A stretch of 64,000 nucleotides of DNA from NCBI GenBank assembly GCA_013205245.1, contig JABMNH010000018.1:1-64000 (forward strand), in the 5' to 3' direction. This DNA is from Flavobacteriales bacterium (GTDB lineage Bacteria > Bacteroidota > Bacteroidia > Flavobacteriales > Flavobacteriaceae). The translations under genes were made by a program, and so were the position numbers. Positions within the stretch are counted from its first letter, which is position 1. Every line of letters starts with the position of its first letter. Below are positions 16,423 to 25,897 of the stretch, piece by piece. The notes under the pieces were generated by a model. The model was not told the DNA's origin, searched no databases, and worked only from the letters and a program-made list of their open reading frames with translations.

Positions 16423-18435
16423 TTAATTTATACTTGGCAAAGTAGAATACAATTCGGCGTAGTCTAACATTTGTTGTGCGAAATTATCTGGATAAGTTAC
16501 TTTAACATCAAGTACATGACCTTCGCTATCAATACTTGGCACTAAAACCGGATTGATAAATCCGCCGTAAGGTGCCGATGTAAATTTCTCGTTGCGTTTT
16601 AAAACCTCTTTGTGTAATTCTTGATCTACTTTTACACCATAAGTTTCTACCAAAGCTTGTGCGGCATTAAAATCGCCTTCAGATTTTATACGTTGTATTT
16701 CTTTTAAAAGTTGTCCGAATAAATCGCGTAAAGCTTTATAATCATTTATTTTAAAATAGGTCTTACCTTGTTTTGTTACTTTTTCAATAACCTTATTAGC
16801 TTCCCCTTTTTCAAATGCCCAAGCAGCCACTAATTGACGGTTGCGCATATGTGCTTCTTCAATGTTATCACCAAGGTTTAAACGGATTAATTGAGTTATT
16901 AAACCATTTCTAATATAGCCATCAAAGGCTACTTTACCAATAGCGTCTGCATCGGGTGACAACCCAATTTCAACTAATTTTTGACTTGGTAAATAATATA
17001 AGCCAACCAAATCTGCACGGGCTTCTTCTAAAGTAGAAGCATAGTTTTTCATGGTTTCTTTTGGTGTACCGACACCCGGATTTATTTGTCCACTTGCGTG
17101 ACCAATAACTTCGTGAAGAGCGGTATGTAATTTATCGGCTAATTCACCGTGTTTTTTTTCTAAAGCAATTTCTTCTTCAGAATAAGCAAATTCTTCTAAA
17201 CGGCCACTTGAACCAGCATTGCTATATGCATCAATAATATTACCTAATGATACAGATTTTGATCCATGCGCAGCTCTTATCCAGTTTGAGTTTGGTAAGT
17301 TTACACCTATAGGTGTAGAAGGAGAAGAGTCGCCAGCTTCGCCAGCTACATTCACAGTTTTGTAAGAAATACCTACAACATTTTTCTTTTTATGAGCATC
17401 CATAATTGGTGCATTGTCTTCGAACCATTGCACGTTTTTGGCCATAACATCCATTTTTTTACTCATTTCAAAATCTTTTATTTGAATGATGGTTTCGTAA
17501 GAACCTTTATAGCCTTTAGGGTCGTTATATACTTCAATAAAACTGTTGATGTAATCAATATCACCCTCTGTGGTTTCTGTCCATGCGATGTTATAATCAT
17601 CCCAAGTTTTTAAATCGCCTGTTTTGTAATAGCTGATTAATAATTCAAATGCTTTGGCTTGTTTGTCATTTTCGGCAACACCTTTTGCTTTTTCTAACCA
17701 AAAAATAATTTTGTCGATAGCATCGCCATAAAGACCGCCACTTTTCCAAACTTTTTCTACCAATTCACCATCCTCTTTTACCAATTTAGAATTTAATCCA
17801 AACGATAAAGGTTTATCAGGATTTGGACTTTTTTTAGCACCATAAAAAGCATCTACGTCGGCTTCGGTAATATCTGGCCCATAAAAATTAATAGCCGAAC
17901 CTAAAACAAGGCCTTTACTGGCGTCTAAATTTACTTTTTTAGTGTCTTTATCGTTAAAGATAGCATCAAAGGCTTCGTCATTTAATTTAGTGTGCGTTTT
18001 TTTAAATAAATCGGTTAAGTATTCTTTAGAAAAGCCCGGTTTAAATTTATCATTTGAGTAATGATGGTGGATGCCATTTGAAAACCAGATGCGTTTTAAA
18101 TAGATTTCAAAATTTTTCCAATCATCAGATTCTTTATCACCATCATAATTTTTGTAAACATGTTCTAAAGCACGTCTTATGGCTAAGTTATGGCGGTAAT
18201 TTTGATCGTACATAATGTCTCTTCCAGACAGTCCTGCTTGGGTAAGATAATAGACCAATTCTTTTTGTTTTGCACTTAACTCATCAAAGCCAGGCACTTG
18301 ATAGCGAAGCACTTTCACATCGGCAAATTGCTCTGAAAAATTAATGAATTTTGTTTCTTTTTTATCGCTAGTTTTTGAGCACGAAATCAAAAACAGGGAT
18401 AGGATAAATAATACGAGTGTTGATTTAAGTTTCAT
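16423..18435 (-). CDS. Dipeptidyl peptidase III family lipoprotein (peptidase M49)
   Basis: Zinc metallopeptidase removing dipeptides from peptide N-termini. The M49 zinc motif HEVIGH (HExxGH) lies near residue 440, with the second motif EEARADLVGLY about 35 residues on. The N-terminus is a lipoprotein signal (MKLKSTLVLFILSLFLISC), so the enzyme should be anchored in the periplasm or outer membrane, unlike cytosolic eukaryotic DPP III. I use the ATG at 18435 (670 aa); the track's 18465 only adds residues ahead of the lipobox. Homologues in Bacteroidota are sometimes mislabelled dihydrofolate reductase. A -7-like element lies 28 bp upstream. Confidence 0.9.
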   Translation of the reverse strand: MKLKSTLVLFILSLFLISCSKTSDKKETKFINFSEQFADVKVLRYQVPGFDELSAKQKELVYYLTQAGLSGRDIMYDQNYRHNLAIRRALEHVYKNYDGDKESDDWKNFEIYLKRIWFSNGIHHHYSNDKFKPGFSKEYLTDLFKKTHTKLNDEAFDAIFNDKDTKKVNLDASKGLVLGSAINFYGPDITEADVDAFYGAKKSPNPDKPLSFGLNSKLVKEDGELVEKVWKSGGLYGDAIDKIIFWLEKAKGVAENDKQAKAFELLISYYKTGDLKTWDDYNIAWTETTEGDIDYINSFIEVYNDPKGYKGSYETIIQIKDFEMSKKMDVMAKNVQWFEDNAPIMDAHKKKNVVGISYKTVNVAGEAGDSSPSTPIGVNLPNSNWIRAAHGSKSVSLGNIIDAYSNAGSSGRLEEFAYSEEEIALEKKHGELADKLHTALHEVIGHASGQINPGVGTPKETMKNYASTLEEARADLVGLYYLPSQKLVEIGLSPDADAIGKVAFDGYIRNGLITQLIRLNLGDNIEEAHMRNRQLVAAWAFEKGEANKVIEKVTKQGKTYFKINDYKALRDLFGQLLKEIQRIKSEGDFNAAQALVETYGVKVDQELHKEVLKRNEKFTSAPYGGFINPVLVPSIDSEGHVLDVKVTYPDNFAQQMLDYAELYSTLPSIN

Positions 18436-18462
18436 GATATGGTTTGTGTGGATTAATAATCC

Positions 18463-18470
18463 CAAAGATA
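18463..18470 (-). promoter_or_regulatory. Candidate -7 element of the DPP III gene
   Basis: Minus-strand TATCTTTG matches TAnnTTTG, about 28 bp upstream of the ATG at 18435. It lies inside the longer track ORF, which supports the shorter start. Confidence 0.4.
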
Positions 18471-18528
18471 ACCAAAATAATGTTTTAAATCCTCGTAATT
18501 AGGCTGATTTTGACACTTAGAAAGAGGG

Positions 18529-19101
18529 CTAACTTAAGTCTTTATATCTAAAACAACTTGTTATATGGTCGTTTACCATGCCGGTAGCTTGCATGTGTGC
18601 ATAAATTACCGTTGAACCCACAAACTTGAAGCCGCGTTTTTTAAGATCTTTAGATAGATCGTCTGACAAAGCAGTTGTGGCAGGAATGTCGTTTAGCGTT
18701 TTATGCAAATTAACAATAGGTTTGCCCTTAGTGAATTGCCAAATGTATTTAGAAAACGAGCCAAACTCATTTTGAATTGCTATAAAAGCAGAGGCATTAC
18801 TAATGGTGGCTTTTATTTTTAATTTGTTTCGGATGATGCAAGCATCTTGCATTAATGATTCAAATTTTTGATCATTGTATTTGGTGATTTTTTGATAATC
18901 GAAATTATCGAAGGCTTTTCTAAAATTTTCACGTTTACGTAAAATAGTAATCCAACTCAGACCTGCTTGAAAAGTTTCTAAAATTAAAAATTCAAATAAT
19001 TTGTCATCATCATAAACCGGAACACCCCATTCGGTATCGTGATAAGCCATATAGAGGGGGTCATTGCCACACCAAGCGCAGCGAGAGATTTGTTTTTCCA
19101 T
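18529..19101 (-). CDS. tag: DNA-3-methyladenine glycosylase I
   Basis: Base-excision repair enzyme releasing 3-methyladenine from alkylated DNA. It shows the Tag N-terminus RCAWCGNDPLYMAYHDTEWGVP, which contributes Cys/His zinc ligands and the base pocket, then ETFQAGLSWITILRKRENFR (helix-hairpin-helix region) and the C-terminal ATGMVNDHITSCF carrying the remaining zinc ligands. Length 190 aa is standard. Monocistronic, on the same strand as the DPP III gene. Confidence 0.96.
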   Translation of the reverse strand: MEKQISRCAWCGNDPLYMAYHDTEWGVPVYDDDKLFEFLILETFQAGLSWITILRKRENFRKAFDNFDYQKITKYNDQKFESLMQDACIIRNKLKIKATISNASAFIAIQNEFGSFSKYIWQFTKGKPIVNLHKTLNDIPATTALSDDLSKDLKKRGFKFVGSTVIYAHMQATGMVNDHITSCFRYKDLS

Positions 19102-19106
19102 AACAT

Positions 19107-19122
19107 CAAAAATACAAACATA
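19107..19122 (-). promoter_or_regulatory. Overlapping candidate -7 elements of tag
   Basis: Minus-strand TATGTTTG (19115-19122) and TATTTTTG (19107-19114) both match TAnnTTTG directly upstream of the ATG at 19101. The leader would be very short or absent. Confidence 0.35.
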
Positions 19123-19140
19123 AATTTAAATATAACCCAT

Positions 19141-19180
19141 AAAAAAGGCTGCAACAAATATTTGTTACAGCCTTTTTATA
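19141..19180. terminator. Terminator after pckA
   Basis: A long hairpin, AAAAAAGGCTG..AACAAA / TTTGTT..CAGCCTTTTT, with one C-A mismatch and a 2-nt loop. It starts 14 bp past the pckA stop on the minus strand. Confidence 0.85.
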
Positions 19181-19193
19181 GTTAAAGTGTTTA

Positions 19194-20816
19194 TTATAAT
19201 TGAGGGCCTGCAGCTATTAAAGCTTTTCCTTCCTCATTATCTGTGTATTTATCAAAGTTTTTAATAAATAAGCCAGCTAATTTAGTTGCTTTTGTGTGCC
19301 ACTCTTCTATATTTTTATAAGTATCTCTAGGATCTAAAATATCGGTTGCTACACCAGGAAGTGCTGTAGGAACTTCAAGGTTAAAAATAGGAATAATTTT
19401 AGTTTCTGCTTTTTCAATAGACCCATCAAGAATTGCATTTATTATTCCTCTTGTATCTTTAATAGAGATACGTTTCCCTGTTCCGTTCCATCCTGTATTT
19501 ACTAAGTAGGCTTCGGCTCCATTCGCTTCCATTTTACGTACCAATTCTTCACCATATTTAGTTGGATGTAACGATAGAAAAGCCGCTCCAAAACAAGCCG
19601 AAAAAGTTGGCGTTGGCTCGGTAATACCACGCTCGGTTCCTGCTAATTTTGCTGTAAATCCAGATAAGAAATGGTATTTAGTTTGATCTGGGGTTAATTT
19701 TGAAACTGGAGGTAACGTTCCAAATGCATCTGCAGAAAGGAAAATTACTTTTTTTGCAGCACCTGCTTTAGAAACAGGAGCGACAATATTTTCAATGTGA
19801 TCAATTGGGTAAGAAACACGTGTGTTTTGTGTTACAGAACTATCACTAAAATCAATTTTGCCGTTTTCATCAACAGTTACATTTTCTAATAAGGCATTTT
19901 TTCTAATGGCAGCATAAATTTCTGGTTCAGAATCTTTATCTAAATCAATGGTTTTTGCATAACAACCTCCTTCAAAATTAAAGATACCTTCATCATCCCA
20001 TCCGTGTTCATCGTCACCAATTAACTGACGGTTTGCATCTGTAGAAAGTGTCGTTTTACCAGTGCCTGATAAACCAAAGAAAATAGCGGTATCTCCGTCT
20101 TTACCCACATTTGCAGAACAATGCATTGCTGCAATTCCTCTTAACGGTAGGTAATAGTTCATCATAGAGAACATGCCTTTTTTCATTTCACCACCATACC
20201 ACGTACCACCAATAATTTGCATTTTTTCAGTTAAGTTAAAAACGACAAAATTTTCAGAATTTAAGCCTTGCGCTTTCCAATTCGGATTTGAAGTTTCAGA
20301 CCCATTTAATACCACAAAATCGGGCTCCCCAAAATTTTCAAGCTCTTCAGTTGTAGGTCTAATAAACATATTTTTAACAAAATGTGCTTGCCAAGCAACT
20401 TCAACAATAAAACGGACTTTTAAACGGGTGTCTTTATTTGCACCACAAAACGCATCAACAACATATAATTTTTTACCTGATAACTCATCAGCAACTAAAC
20501 CTTTTAAATTACGCCAAACTTCTTGAGTTAATGGTTTATTATCGTTAGGTGCTTTTTCTGAGTTCCACCAAAATGTATCTTTAGTAATAACATCTTCTAC
20601 AATAAATTTATCTTTAGGAGAACGTCCTGTAAATTTACCTGTCATTACATTAACAGCGCCAAGCTCAGTTAAAAAACCTTTTTCAAAACCTACTAAGTTT
20701 TCTTCTAATTCACTTTTGTATAATTCGTCGTAAGATGGGTTGTAAATTATTTCTTTTACATTTTTAATTCCTAAGTCATTTAATGATGATACTACTGATT
20801 TTCTGAGGACTTCCAT
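19194..20816 (-). CDS. pckA: Phosphoenolpyruvate carboxykinase (ATP)
   Basis: Gluconeogenic conversion of oxaloacetate and ATP to phosphoenolpyruvate, CO2 and ADP. The P-loop is [15 protein letters not shown], followed by LIGDDEHGW with the Mg-binding Asp. [14 protein letters not shown] forms the substrate region and [11 protein letters not shown] carries the conserved Arg. 540 aa is the usual length. Single gene with its own terminator. With maeB also in the window, both routes linking the C4 acids to pyruvate or PEP are represented. Confidence 0.98.
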   Translation of the reverse strand: MEVLRKSVVSSLNDLGIKNVKEIIYNPSYDELYKSELEENLVGFEKGFLTELGAVNVMTGKFTGRSPKDKFIVEDVITKDTFWWNSEKAPNDNKPLTQEVWRNLKGLVADELSGKKLYVVDAFCGANKDTRLKVRFIVEVAWQAHFVKNMFIRPTTEELENFGEPDFVVLNGSETSNPNWKAQGLNSENFVVFNLTEKMQIIGGTWYGGEMKKGMFSMMNYYLPLRGIAAMHCSANVGKDGDTAIFFGLSGTGKTTLSTDANRQLIGDDEHGWDDEGIFNFEGGCYAKTIDLDKDSEPEIYAAIRKNALLENVTVDENGKIDFSDSSVTQNTRVSYPIDHIENIVAPVSKAGAAKKVIFLSADAFGTLPPVSKLTPDQTKYHFLSGFTAKLAGTERGITEPTPTFSACFGAAFLSLHPTKYGEELVRKMEANGAEAYLVNTGWNGTGKRISIKDTRGIINAILDGSIEKAETKIIPIFNLEVPTALPGVATDILDPRDTYKNIEEWHTKATKLAGLFIKNFDKYTDNEEGKALIAAGPQL

Positions 20817-20960
20817 TAGTGTAATTTTATATTTATTAATTTATATAACAAATTTCGAGTTAATGAGATTTTTTTTTAATGATAAATATCAGTTTAAATA
20901 TTTAATCACTATATCGATTTCTTTAGTCTAAGCGATTATATATTAACTATTTTTGATTAA

Positions 20961-21338
20961 TTATGGATTTTTATTTAAAAATGAGGTGGCCATTTTAAGC
21001 CATCCTATTATAAAAAACAAACCACCTAAAGGTGTAATAAACCAAATCGATTTCGGATTTACACCACCTACTGTTATTGCGTAAATAGAACCAGAAAAGA
21101 ATAGTATGCCTGCAAAAATCAAATAGCTTATTGTGTTTTTTGATTTTTCTGAAAGCGCATTTGTGGTATTTACAAAGAGCAAAAACAACACATGATACAT
21201 TTGGTATCTCACCCCAGTTTCAAAACTTTTAAGCATCTCTAAACTTAAAGTTTCTTTTAGAGCGTGTGCTCCAAAGGCACCTAAAATAATTGTGAGCATC
21301 CCTAAAAATGCTATTATTGCCAAATGTTTATTCACCAC
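20961..21338 (-). CDS. DUF423 family inner-membrane protein
   Basis: A 125-aa protein with four hydrophobic helices. The family signature is FLGMLTIILGAFGAHALKETL near the N-terminus, with RYQMYHVLFLL and the terminal FITPLGGLFFIIGWLKM. The family (YgdD/TMEM256-like) is widespread and of unknown function. The ATG is plainly placed. The gene is divergent from the DUF2007 gene. Confidence 0.92.
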   Translation of the reverse strand: MVNKHLAIIAFLGMLTIILGAFGAHALKETLSLEMLKSFETGVRYQMYHVLFLLFVNTTNALSEKSKNTISYLIFAGILFFSGSIYAITVGGVNPKSIWFITPLGGLFFIIGWLKMATSFLNKNP

Positions 21339-21413
21339 TTTTTTTTGTAAAAGTAAACTTTTACTTAAAAAAACAGTGTCTTTTATTAAATAAAAAAAGA
21401 TATGTATTTACTT

Positions 21414-21421
21414 TATCTTTG
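21414..21421 (+). promoter_or_regulatory. Candidate -7 element very close to the DUF2007 ATG
   Basis: TATCTTTG matches TAnnTTTG and ends 4 bp before the ATG at 21426. If used, the transcript would start at or next to the start codon (leaderless). Confidence 0.35.
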
Positions 21422-21425
21422 TAAG

Positions 21426-21644
21426 ATGAATATTGAAAATAATAGTCTTTTAACAGTTTACGCATCGTCATTTTCGCACGAAATATATTTGGCTAAAAAC
21501 AAATTAGAATTGCAGGGTATTGTAAGTTATGTTTTCGACGAGAATCTTGTGTCAACTATAGGCACTTCTTTTGTCGAAGCTATCAAATTAAAAGTTACAA
21601 AAAAAGATTTTGAAGCCGCTAAAACACTTTTAAGTATTGATTAA
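21426..21644 (+). CDS. DUF2007 family putative signal-transducing protein
   Basis: A 72-aa soluble alpha/beta protein with the DUF2007 pattern: LLTVYASSFSHEIYLAKNKLELQGI, then VYVFDENL-like and a final KVTKKDFEAAKTLL helix. The fold resembles GlnB-type ferredoxin-like modules; function unknown. The ATG at 21426 is preferred over the track's 21402, because the latter would place the -7-like element inside the coding region. Confidence 0.85.
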   Translation: MNIENNSLLTVYASSFSHEIYLAKNKLELQGIVSYVFDENLVSTIGTSFVEAIKLKVTKKDFEAAKTLLSID

Positions 21645-21711
21645 ATTTAGCCTAAATTAAAAATTATTTTAAATAAAAGTGTACTTTCGTTAGACCAAAA
21701 TTCTATTAAAA

Positions 21712-23082
21712 ATGCGAAAAATATTGATTATTGGCGCGGGTAAATCATCTGCCTCTTTAATACGTTATTTATTAGATAAATCTGATAAAGAAAACCTTCA
21801 AATAATAGTTGGCGATATGTCTGTAGAGACTGTTTTGTCTAAAACCAACAACCACAAAAATTCTAAAGCTATAAGATTGGATGTCTTTGATAAAGACAAC
21901 CGTCAAGCGGAAATAAAAAATGCCGACATTGTCATTTCTATGTTGCCCGCAGCTTATCATTTAGAAGTAGCTAAAGACTGTTTAGAATTTGGTAAAGATC
22001 TGGTAACACCATCTTATATCAGCAAAGAGATGCAAGCTCTAAACGATGAAGTTGTTTCTAAAGGGTTGGTTTTTATGAACGAAATTGGTGTTGACCCCGG
22101 TATCGATCATATGAGTGCCATGCAAATTCTTGACCGTATTCGCGAAAGCGGTGGTAAAATGTTGCTTTTTGAATCGTTTACCGGAGGTTTGGTAGCACCC
22201 GAAAGTGATGATAATTTGTGGCATTATAAGTTCACTTGGAATCCTAGAAATGTGGTGATTGCCGGACAAGGTACTGCTGCCGAGTTTGTTCAAGAAGGGA
22301 CTTACAAATACATTCCGTACCAAAAATTATTTCGCCGTACCGAAATTCTCGACATTGAAGGTTACGGTAAATTTGAAGCCTATGCCAACAGAGATTCGTT
22401 AAAATACCGTGAAGTTTATGGGCTAAATGATGTGCAAACTTTATACAGAGGCACCATTAGACGTATTGGTTTTTCTAAAGCTTGGAATTGTTTTGTACAA
22501 TTAGGCATGACCGACGATGACTATACAATGGAAAATACTGAAACCATGAGCTATCGCGAATTTACCAATTCTTTTTTAGCTTATAATCCAAACGATTCGG
22601 TTGAGTTAAAACTACGCCATTATTTAAAAATAGATCAAGACGATGTGATTTGGGATAAATTGGTTGAACTCGATATTTTTAATCCAAACAAAAAAGTGGG
22701 TATTAAAAATGCCACACCTGCACAGGTTTTACAAAAAATATTAAACGATAAATGGGATTTGAAACCAAACGATATCGATATGATTGTGATGCTTCATAAA
22801 TTTGGATACGAAATTACTGGTCAGCGCAAACAAATAGAATCGCGTATGATTGTTAAAGGCGAAGACCCTACCTATACGGCTATGTCTAATACCGTTGGTT
22901 TACCGGTTGGTATTGCAACTTTAAAAATTCTGAATAAAATTATTACGACACCGGGTGTTCAATTGCCAATAACTAAAGCAGTTTATGAACCAATTCTTGA
23001 GGAATTAAAAGAATATGGTATTAATTTTAAAGAACGCGAAGTACCTTATTTAGGATATAATCCTAATATTATTGTAATCTAA
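21712..23082 (+). CDS. Saccharopine dehydrogenase family protein
   Basis: NAD(P)-dependent amino-acid-linking dehydrogenase of 456 aa. An N-terminal Rossmann fold starts ILIIGAGKSSASLIRYLL and the acidic strand end is IVGDMS. Conserved patches VISMLPAAYH, FMNEIGVDPGIDHMSAM and LFESFTGGLVAPESDDN match the glutamate-forming saccharopine reductase group. Whether it works in lysine breakdown or another reaction cannot be told; no lysine-catabolic partner is adjacent. A near-consensus TACTTTCG lies about 27 bp upstream. Confidence 0.9.
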   Translation: MRKILIIGAGKSSASLIRYLLDKSDKENLQIIVGDMSVETVLSKTNNHKNSKAIRLDVFDKDNRQAEIKNADIVISMLPAAYHLEVAKDCLEFGKDLVTPSYISKEMQALNDEVVSKGLVFMNEIGVDPGIDHMSAMQILDRIRESGGKMLLFESFTGGLVAPESDDNLWHYKFTWNPRNVVIAGQGTAAEFVQEGTYKYIPYQKLFRRTEILDIEGYGKFEAYANRDSLKYREVYGLNDVQTLYRGTIRRIGFSKAWNCFVQLGMTDDDYTMENTETMSYREFTNSFLAYNPNDSVELKLRHYLKIDQDDVIWDKLVELDIFNPNKKVGIKNATPAQVLQKILNDKWDLKPNDIDMIVMLHKFGYEITGQRKQIESRMIVKGEDPTYTAMSNTVGLPVGIATLKILNKIITTPGVQLPITKAVYEPILEELKEYGINFKEREVPYLGYNPNIIVI

Positions 23083-23151
23083 ACCTAGGAAGCAAGACTA
23101 TAGTTTTTTTTATTATCTTGGTCGGCTACTAACTATATTTTTCAATAAAGA

Positions 23152-24009
23152 ATGACTTCTACTTCAGGTATTGTACTGGCCATATCCTTAATTATCATAA
23201 TGTTTGGCATGGGGCTTTCGCTCACTATGTCCGATTTTAAACGTGTTTTAATATATCCTAAAGCTATTTTTATAGGGCTTGCCAGTCAAATGATTATCTT
23301 ACCCTTAATGGGATATTTAATAGCAACTTTGTTAAACTTATCTCCAACTGTAGCCATTGGCATCATGCTTTTGGCAGCCTGTCCAGGGGGTGCAACTTCT
23401 AATATGCTAACTCATTTAGCTAAAGGAGATTTAGCGCTATCGGTATCTCTTACAGCTGTTTCAAGCTTATTGTCTATTGTTACCATCCCGTTAATTGTAC
23501 AATTTGCTTTAACCGAATTTTCTGGACAAAGCCAAGCAATAACTCTAGACGTGTTTGCGATGATTAAACAATTGTTTGTAATAGTTCTTATTCCTGTATG
23601 GATTGGGATGACAATCAAAAAAATCTTTCCAAGTTTTGCCGATAAAATGAATAATCCCGTAAAAACGGCATCAGCAATTATTTTTGTATTGGTTGTTATA
23701 GGTGTTACTTATAGCATTAGAGATGTTTTTATGATATATTTAAACGAAGCTGGAGTGCCCTCTATAATACTTAATATCACTACAATGACAATTGGTTTTT
23801 TATTGGCTGTACTCTTTAAGTTAACACGCCCACAAGCCATTAGTATTTCTATAGAGACAGGTATTCAAAACGGTACATTGGCAATAGCAATAGCAACTAT
23901 TATACTCAATAATGTGGCCTATTCTATAGTACCAGCAATTTATGGATTATTGATGTTTGCAACTAGTGCACTTGTAGTAATTTTAAGTAAAAGACAGAGG
24001 GCTAAATAG
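23152..24009 (+). CDS. Bile acid:sodium symporter (BASS) family transporter
   Basis: A 285-aa membrane protein with about nine hydrophobic helices. Motifs: FGMGLSLTMSDFKRVL, the discontinuous-helix signature LLAACPGGATSNMLTHLAKGD (Na/substrate site) and ETGIQNGTLAIAIA in the second repeat. The true substrate in bacteria is usually an organic anion such as pantoate or a keto acid rather than bile salt; it cannot be told here. It ends 4 bp from the convergent trmN6 gene. Confidence 0.93.
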   Translation: MTSTSGIVLAISLIIIMFGMGLSLTMSDFKRVLIYPKAIFIGLASQMIILPLMGYLIATLLNLSPTVAIGIMLLAACPGGATSNMLTHLAKGDLALSVSLTAVSSLLSIVTIPLIVQFALTEFSGQSQAITLDVFAMIKQLFVIVLIPVWIGMTIKKIFPSFADKMNNPVKTASAIIFVLVVIGVTYSIRDVFMIYLNEAGVPSIILNITTMTIGFLLAVLFKLTRPQAISISIETGIQNGTLAIAIATIILNNVAYSIVPAIYGLLMFATSALVVILSKRQRAK

Positions 24010-24013
24010 CAAA

Positions 24014-24724
24014 TTACATTTTCAAATAAAAATCATTTACCAAATTTTTGTAGGCTTCTGTGTAATTGTGGCGACTTATTTCTATAACTAATTCTTCTTT
24101 AATTGGTTCTTTTTTCTGAAAAGAAAATTCTAGTAAGCTGCGTTTAAAGTCAGAAGTTGCAGTTCCTTTTACATGGCATACTCTGTTTAAAAATAAGTTG
24201 TTCTTGTGTGCTAATACAATAAAATTTTGTTCTTCTTTAAAAGGAATTATAACTGCAAAGACTCCATTTTCTGAAAGTAATTTAGAAGCCCCTTTAATAA
24301 GGGATTCAAAAGATAATGAAGAGGTAAACCGCGCCTTGTTTCTTGCTGTATTTTCAGTTTCAAAATCATCTTCGTAAAATGGCGGATTAGAAACAATCAA
24401 ATCGTAGGTATCATCAATTTCTGAAGCGAATTCTTCCAAAGAACTGTGATAGCAATACAACCTATCTCCCCAATCTGATTGTTCAAAATTTTCGACAGCT
24501 TGTTCAAAAGCTTGGGATTCTATTTCAATTGCATCAATTGCCTCAGCATCGCTGCGTTGTGCCAGTTGCAAAGCTATGAGCCCTGTGCCAGTACCAATAT
24601 CTAAAATGCTATTTACATTATTACTAATATTAACCCAAGCGCCCAACAAAACACCATCGGTGCCAATTTTCATGGCGGCCTTATCTTGATTTATACTAAA
24701 TTGTTTAAACCGAAAAGTTTCCAT
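24014..24724 (-). CDS. tRNA1(Val) A37 N6-methyltransferase (TrmN6-like)
   Basis: SAM-dependent adenine-N6 methyltransferase. Rossmann motif I is ILDIGTGTGLIALQLAQ, the acidic motif is DAIEIESQAFEQA, and the catalytic NPPFYEDDF marks N6-adenine methylation. 236 aa fits the YfiC/TrmN6 group. It is encoded 31 bp after rimM, with which it forms a small translation-related set (rpsP-rimM-trmN6). Confidence 0.9.
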   Translation of the reverse strand: METFRFKQFSINQDKAAMKIGTDGVLLGAWVNISNNVNSILDIGTGTGLIALQLAQRSDAEAIDAIEIESQAFEQAVENFEQSDWGDRLYCYHSSLEEFASEIDDTYDLIVSNPPFYEDDFETENTARNKARFTSSLSFESLIKGASKLLSENGVFAVIIPFKEEQNFIVLAHKNNLFLNRVCHVKGTATSDFKRSLLEFSFQKKEPIKEELVIEISRHNYTEAYKNLVNDFYLKM

Positions 24725-24755
24725 TTTAGTGTAGCATAACGAGGGTTGAAAATAA

Positions 24756-25283
24756 TTAGCCGAGGTACATTTCTATCAGCCCATCTGGAGCTTCAACAAT
24801 AAATTCTTTATTAACGCGATCCACTTTTTTGATAAAAGCGTCGATAAGCGGAAATAGAATTTCTATATCGCCGTTTTTTATTTCTAATAAAACTTGTGCA
24901 GATGTATCGTTTATTGATTCTATAATGCCAAATGCGCCGTAATTAACATCAACAATTTTAAAATCAATTATTTCGTGATAATAAAATTTGTTGCCTGTAA
25001 GTTTAGGTAAAAATTTTAATGGCAAATAAACACTTGTATTTAAGATGTCTTCGGCTTCAAGTTGCGTATTTATATCTTCAAATTTTACGCGTAATTTATT
25101 TCCTTTTTGCAGTAAAGATTGTTCTATAAAAAAAGGAATCAGCGCATTGCCTAAAGCAACAAACACTGATTCCATATTTTGATAAAGTTCGGGTTCGTCT
25201 GTATCTAAAGAGATAACAACTTCGCCCTTAAAACTGTGTTTTCTAGATATTCTTCCAAGATAAAAACAGTCTTCTTTGCGCAT
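24756..25283 (-). CDS. rimM: Ribosome maturation factor RimM
   Basis: 30S assembly factor that binds S19. An N-terminal RimM barrel (YLGRISRKHSFKGEVVISLDTDEPE) is followed by a PRC-barrel (FYYHEIIDFKIVD and GIIESIND) and the typical end VEAPDGLIEMYL. 175 aa. It lies 14 bp after rpsP, the usual partner in many bacteria. Confidence 0.96.
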   Translation of the reverse strand: MRKEDCFYLGRISRKHSFKGEVVISLDTDEPELYQNMESVFVALGNALIPFFIEQSLLQKGNKLRVKFEDINTQLEAEDILNTSVYLPLKFLPKLTGNKFYYHEIIDFKIVDVNYGAFGIIESINDTSAQVLLEIKNGDIEILFPLIDAFIKKVDRVNKEFIVEAPDGLIEMYLG

Positions 25284-25297
25284 TACGCAGGTTTTTG

Positions 25298-25882
25298 TTA
25301 TTCTGCAGGTTCTGTATCTGTAGCTGGTGCTTCTTCGGCAGGAGCTTCTTCAACAGCAGGAGCTTCAGCAGCTTCTTTTGCTTGTAATGCTTCGGCCTCG
25401 GCAGCTTTTACAGCTTCTTCTTCGGCTTTTACAGCAGCATCAGCATCAGCAACACGTTTGTCATTTACTTCTTTTTCTGCAGCTAGAGCTTTTGCTTTTG
25501 CATCGACATCAGCTTTAGCTAAACCATCTTTTTTAGCAGTTACTTGGTTTGCTTTTTCATCTAACCAAGCATTGAATTTCTCTTCGGCTTGTTCTTCGGT
25601 CAAAGCACCTTTTCTAACACCACCAGCTAAATGATTTTTTAGCATCGCACCTTTATAAGATAAAATTGCTTTAGCGGTATCGGTTGGTTGTGCACCGTTT
25701 TGTAACCATTTTACAGTGCCATCAATATTTAAATCGATTGAAGCAGGGTTTGTGTTTGGATTGTAAGTACCTAATTTTTCAAGATATTTACCATCTCTTT
25801 TTGCACGCGCATCGGCGGCCACGATCCAGTAAAAAGGTTTTCCTTTTTTACCGTGTCTTTGTAGTCTAATTTTTACTGACAT
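25298..25882 (-). CDS. rpsP: Ribosomal protein S16 (bS16) with long Ala/Glu-rich tail
   Basis: Residues 1-80 are classical bS16: [35 protein letters not shown] and [17 protein letters not shown]. Most bacterial S16 proteins end near residue 80-90. This one continues for about 100 more residues, first [18 protein letters not shown] and then a low-complexity Ala/Glu/Lys region ending in acidic [15 protein letters not shown]. Such extensions occur in other Bacteroidota, but their role is unknown. First gene of rpsP-rimM-trmN6, with a leader hairpin and -7-like element upstream. Confidence 0.97.
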   Translation of the reverse strand: MSVKIRLQRHGKKGKPFYWIVAADARAKRDGKYLEKLGTYNPNTNPASIDLNIDGTVKWLQNGAQPTDTAKAILSYKGAMLKNHLAGGVRKGALTEEQAEEKFNAWLDEKANQVTAKKDGLAKADVDAKAKALAAEKEVNDKRVADADAAVKAEEEAVKAAEAEALQAKEAAEAPAVEEAPAEEAPATDTEPAE

Positions 25883-25897
25883 AAATTGTTAAATTTT

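Noticed and set aside
16423-18435. Dihydrofolate reductase label sometimes given to such genes
   Set aside because: The HEVIGH and EEARADLVGLY motifs and 670-aa length belong to peptidase family M49, not to folate reductases.
25236-25634. 132-aa plus-strand Ala/Ser-rich ORF and the overlapping Leu/Gln ORF 25327-25518
   Set aside because: Both are readings of the repetitive Ala/Glu tail of rpsP in other frames.
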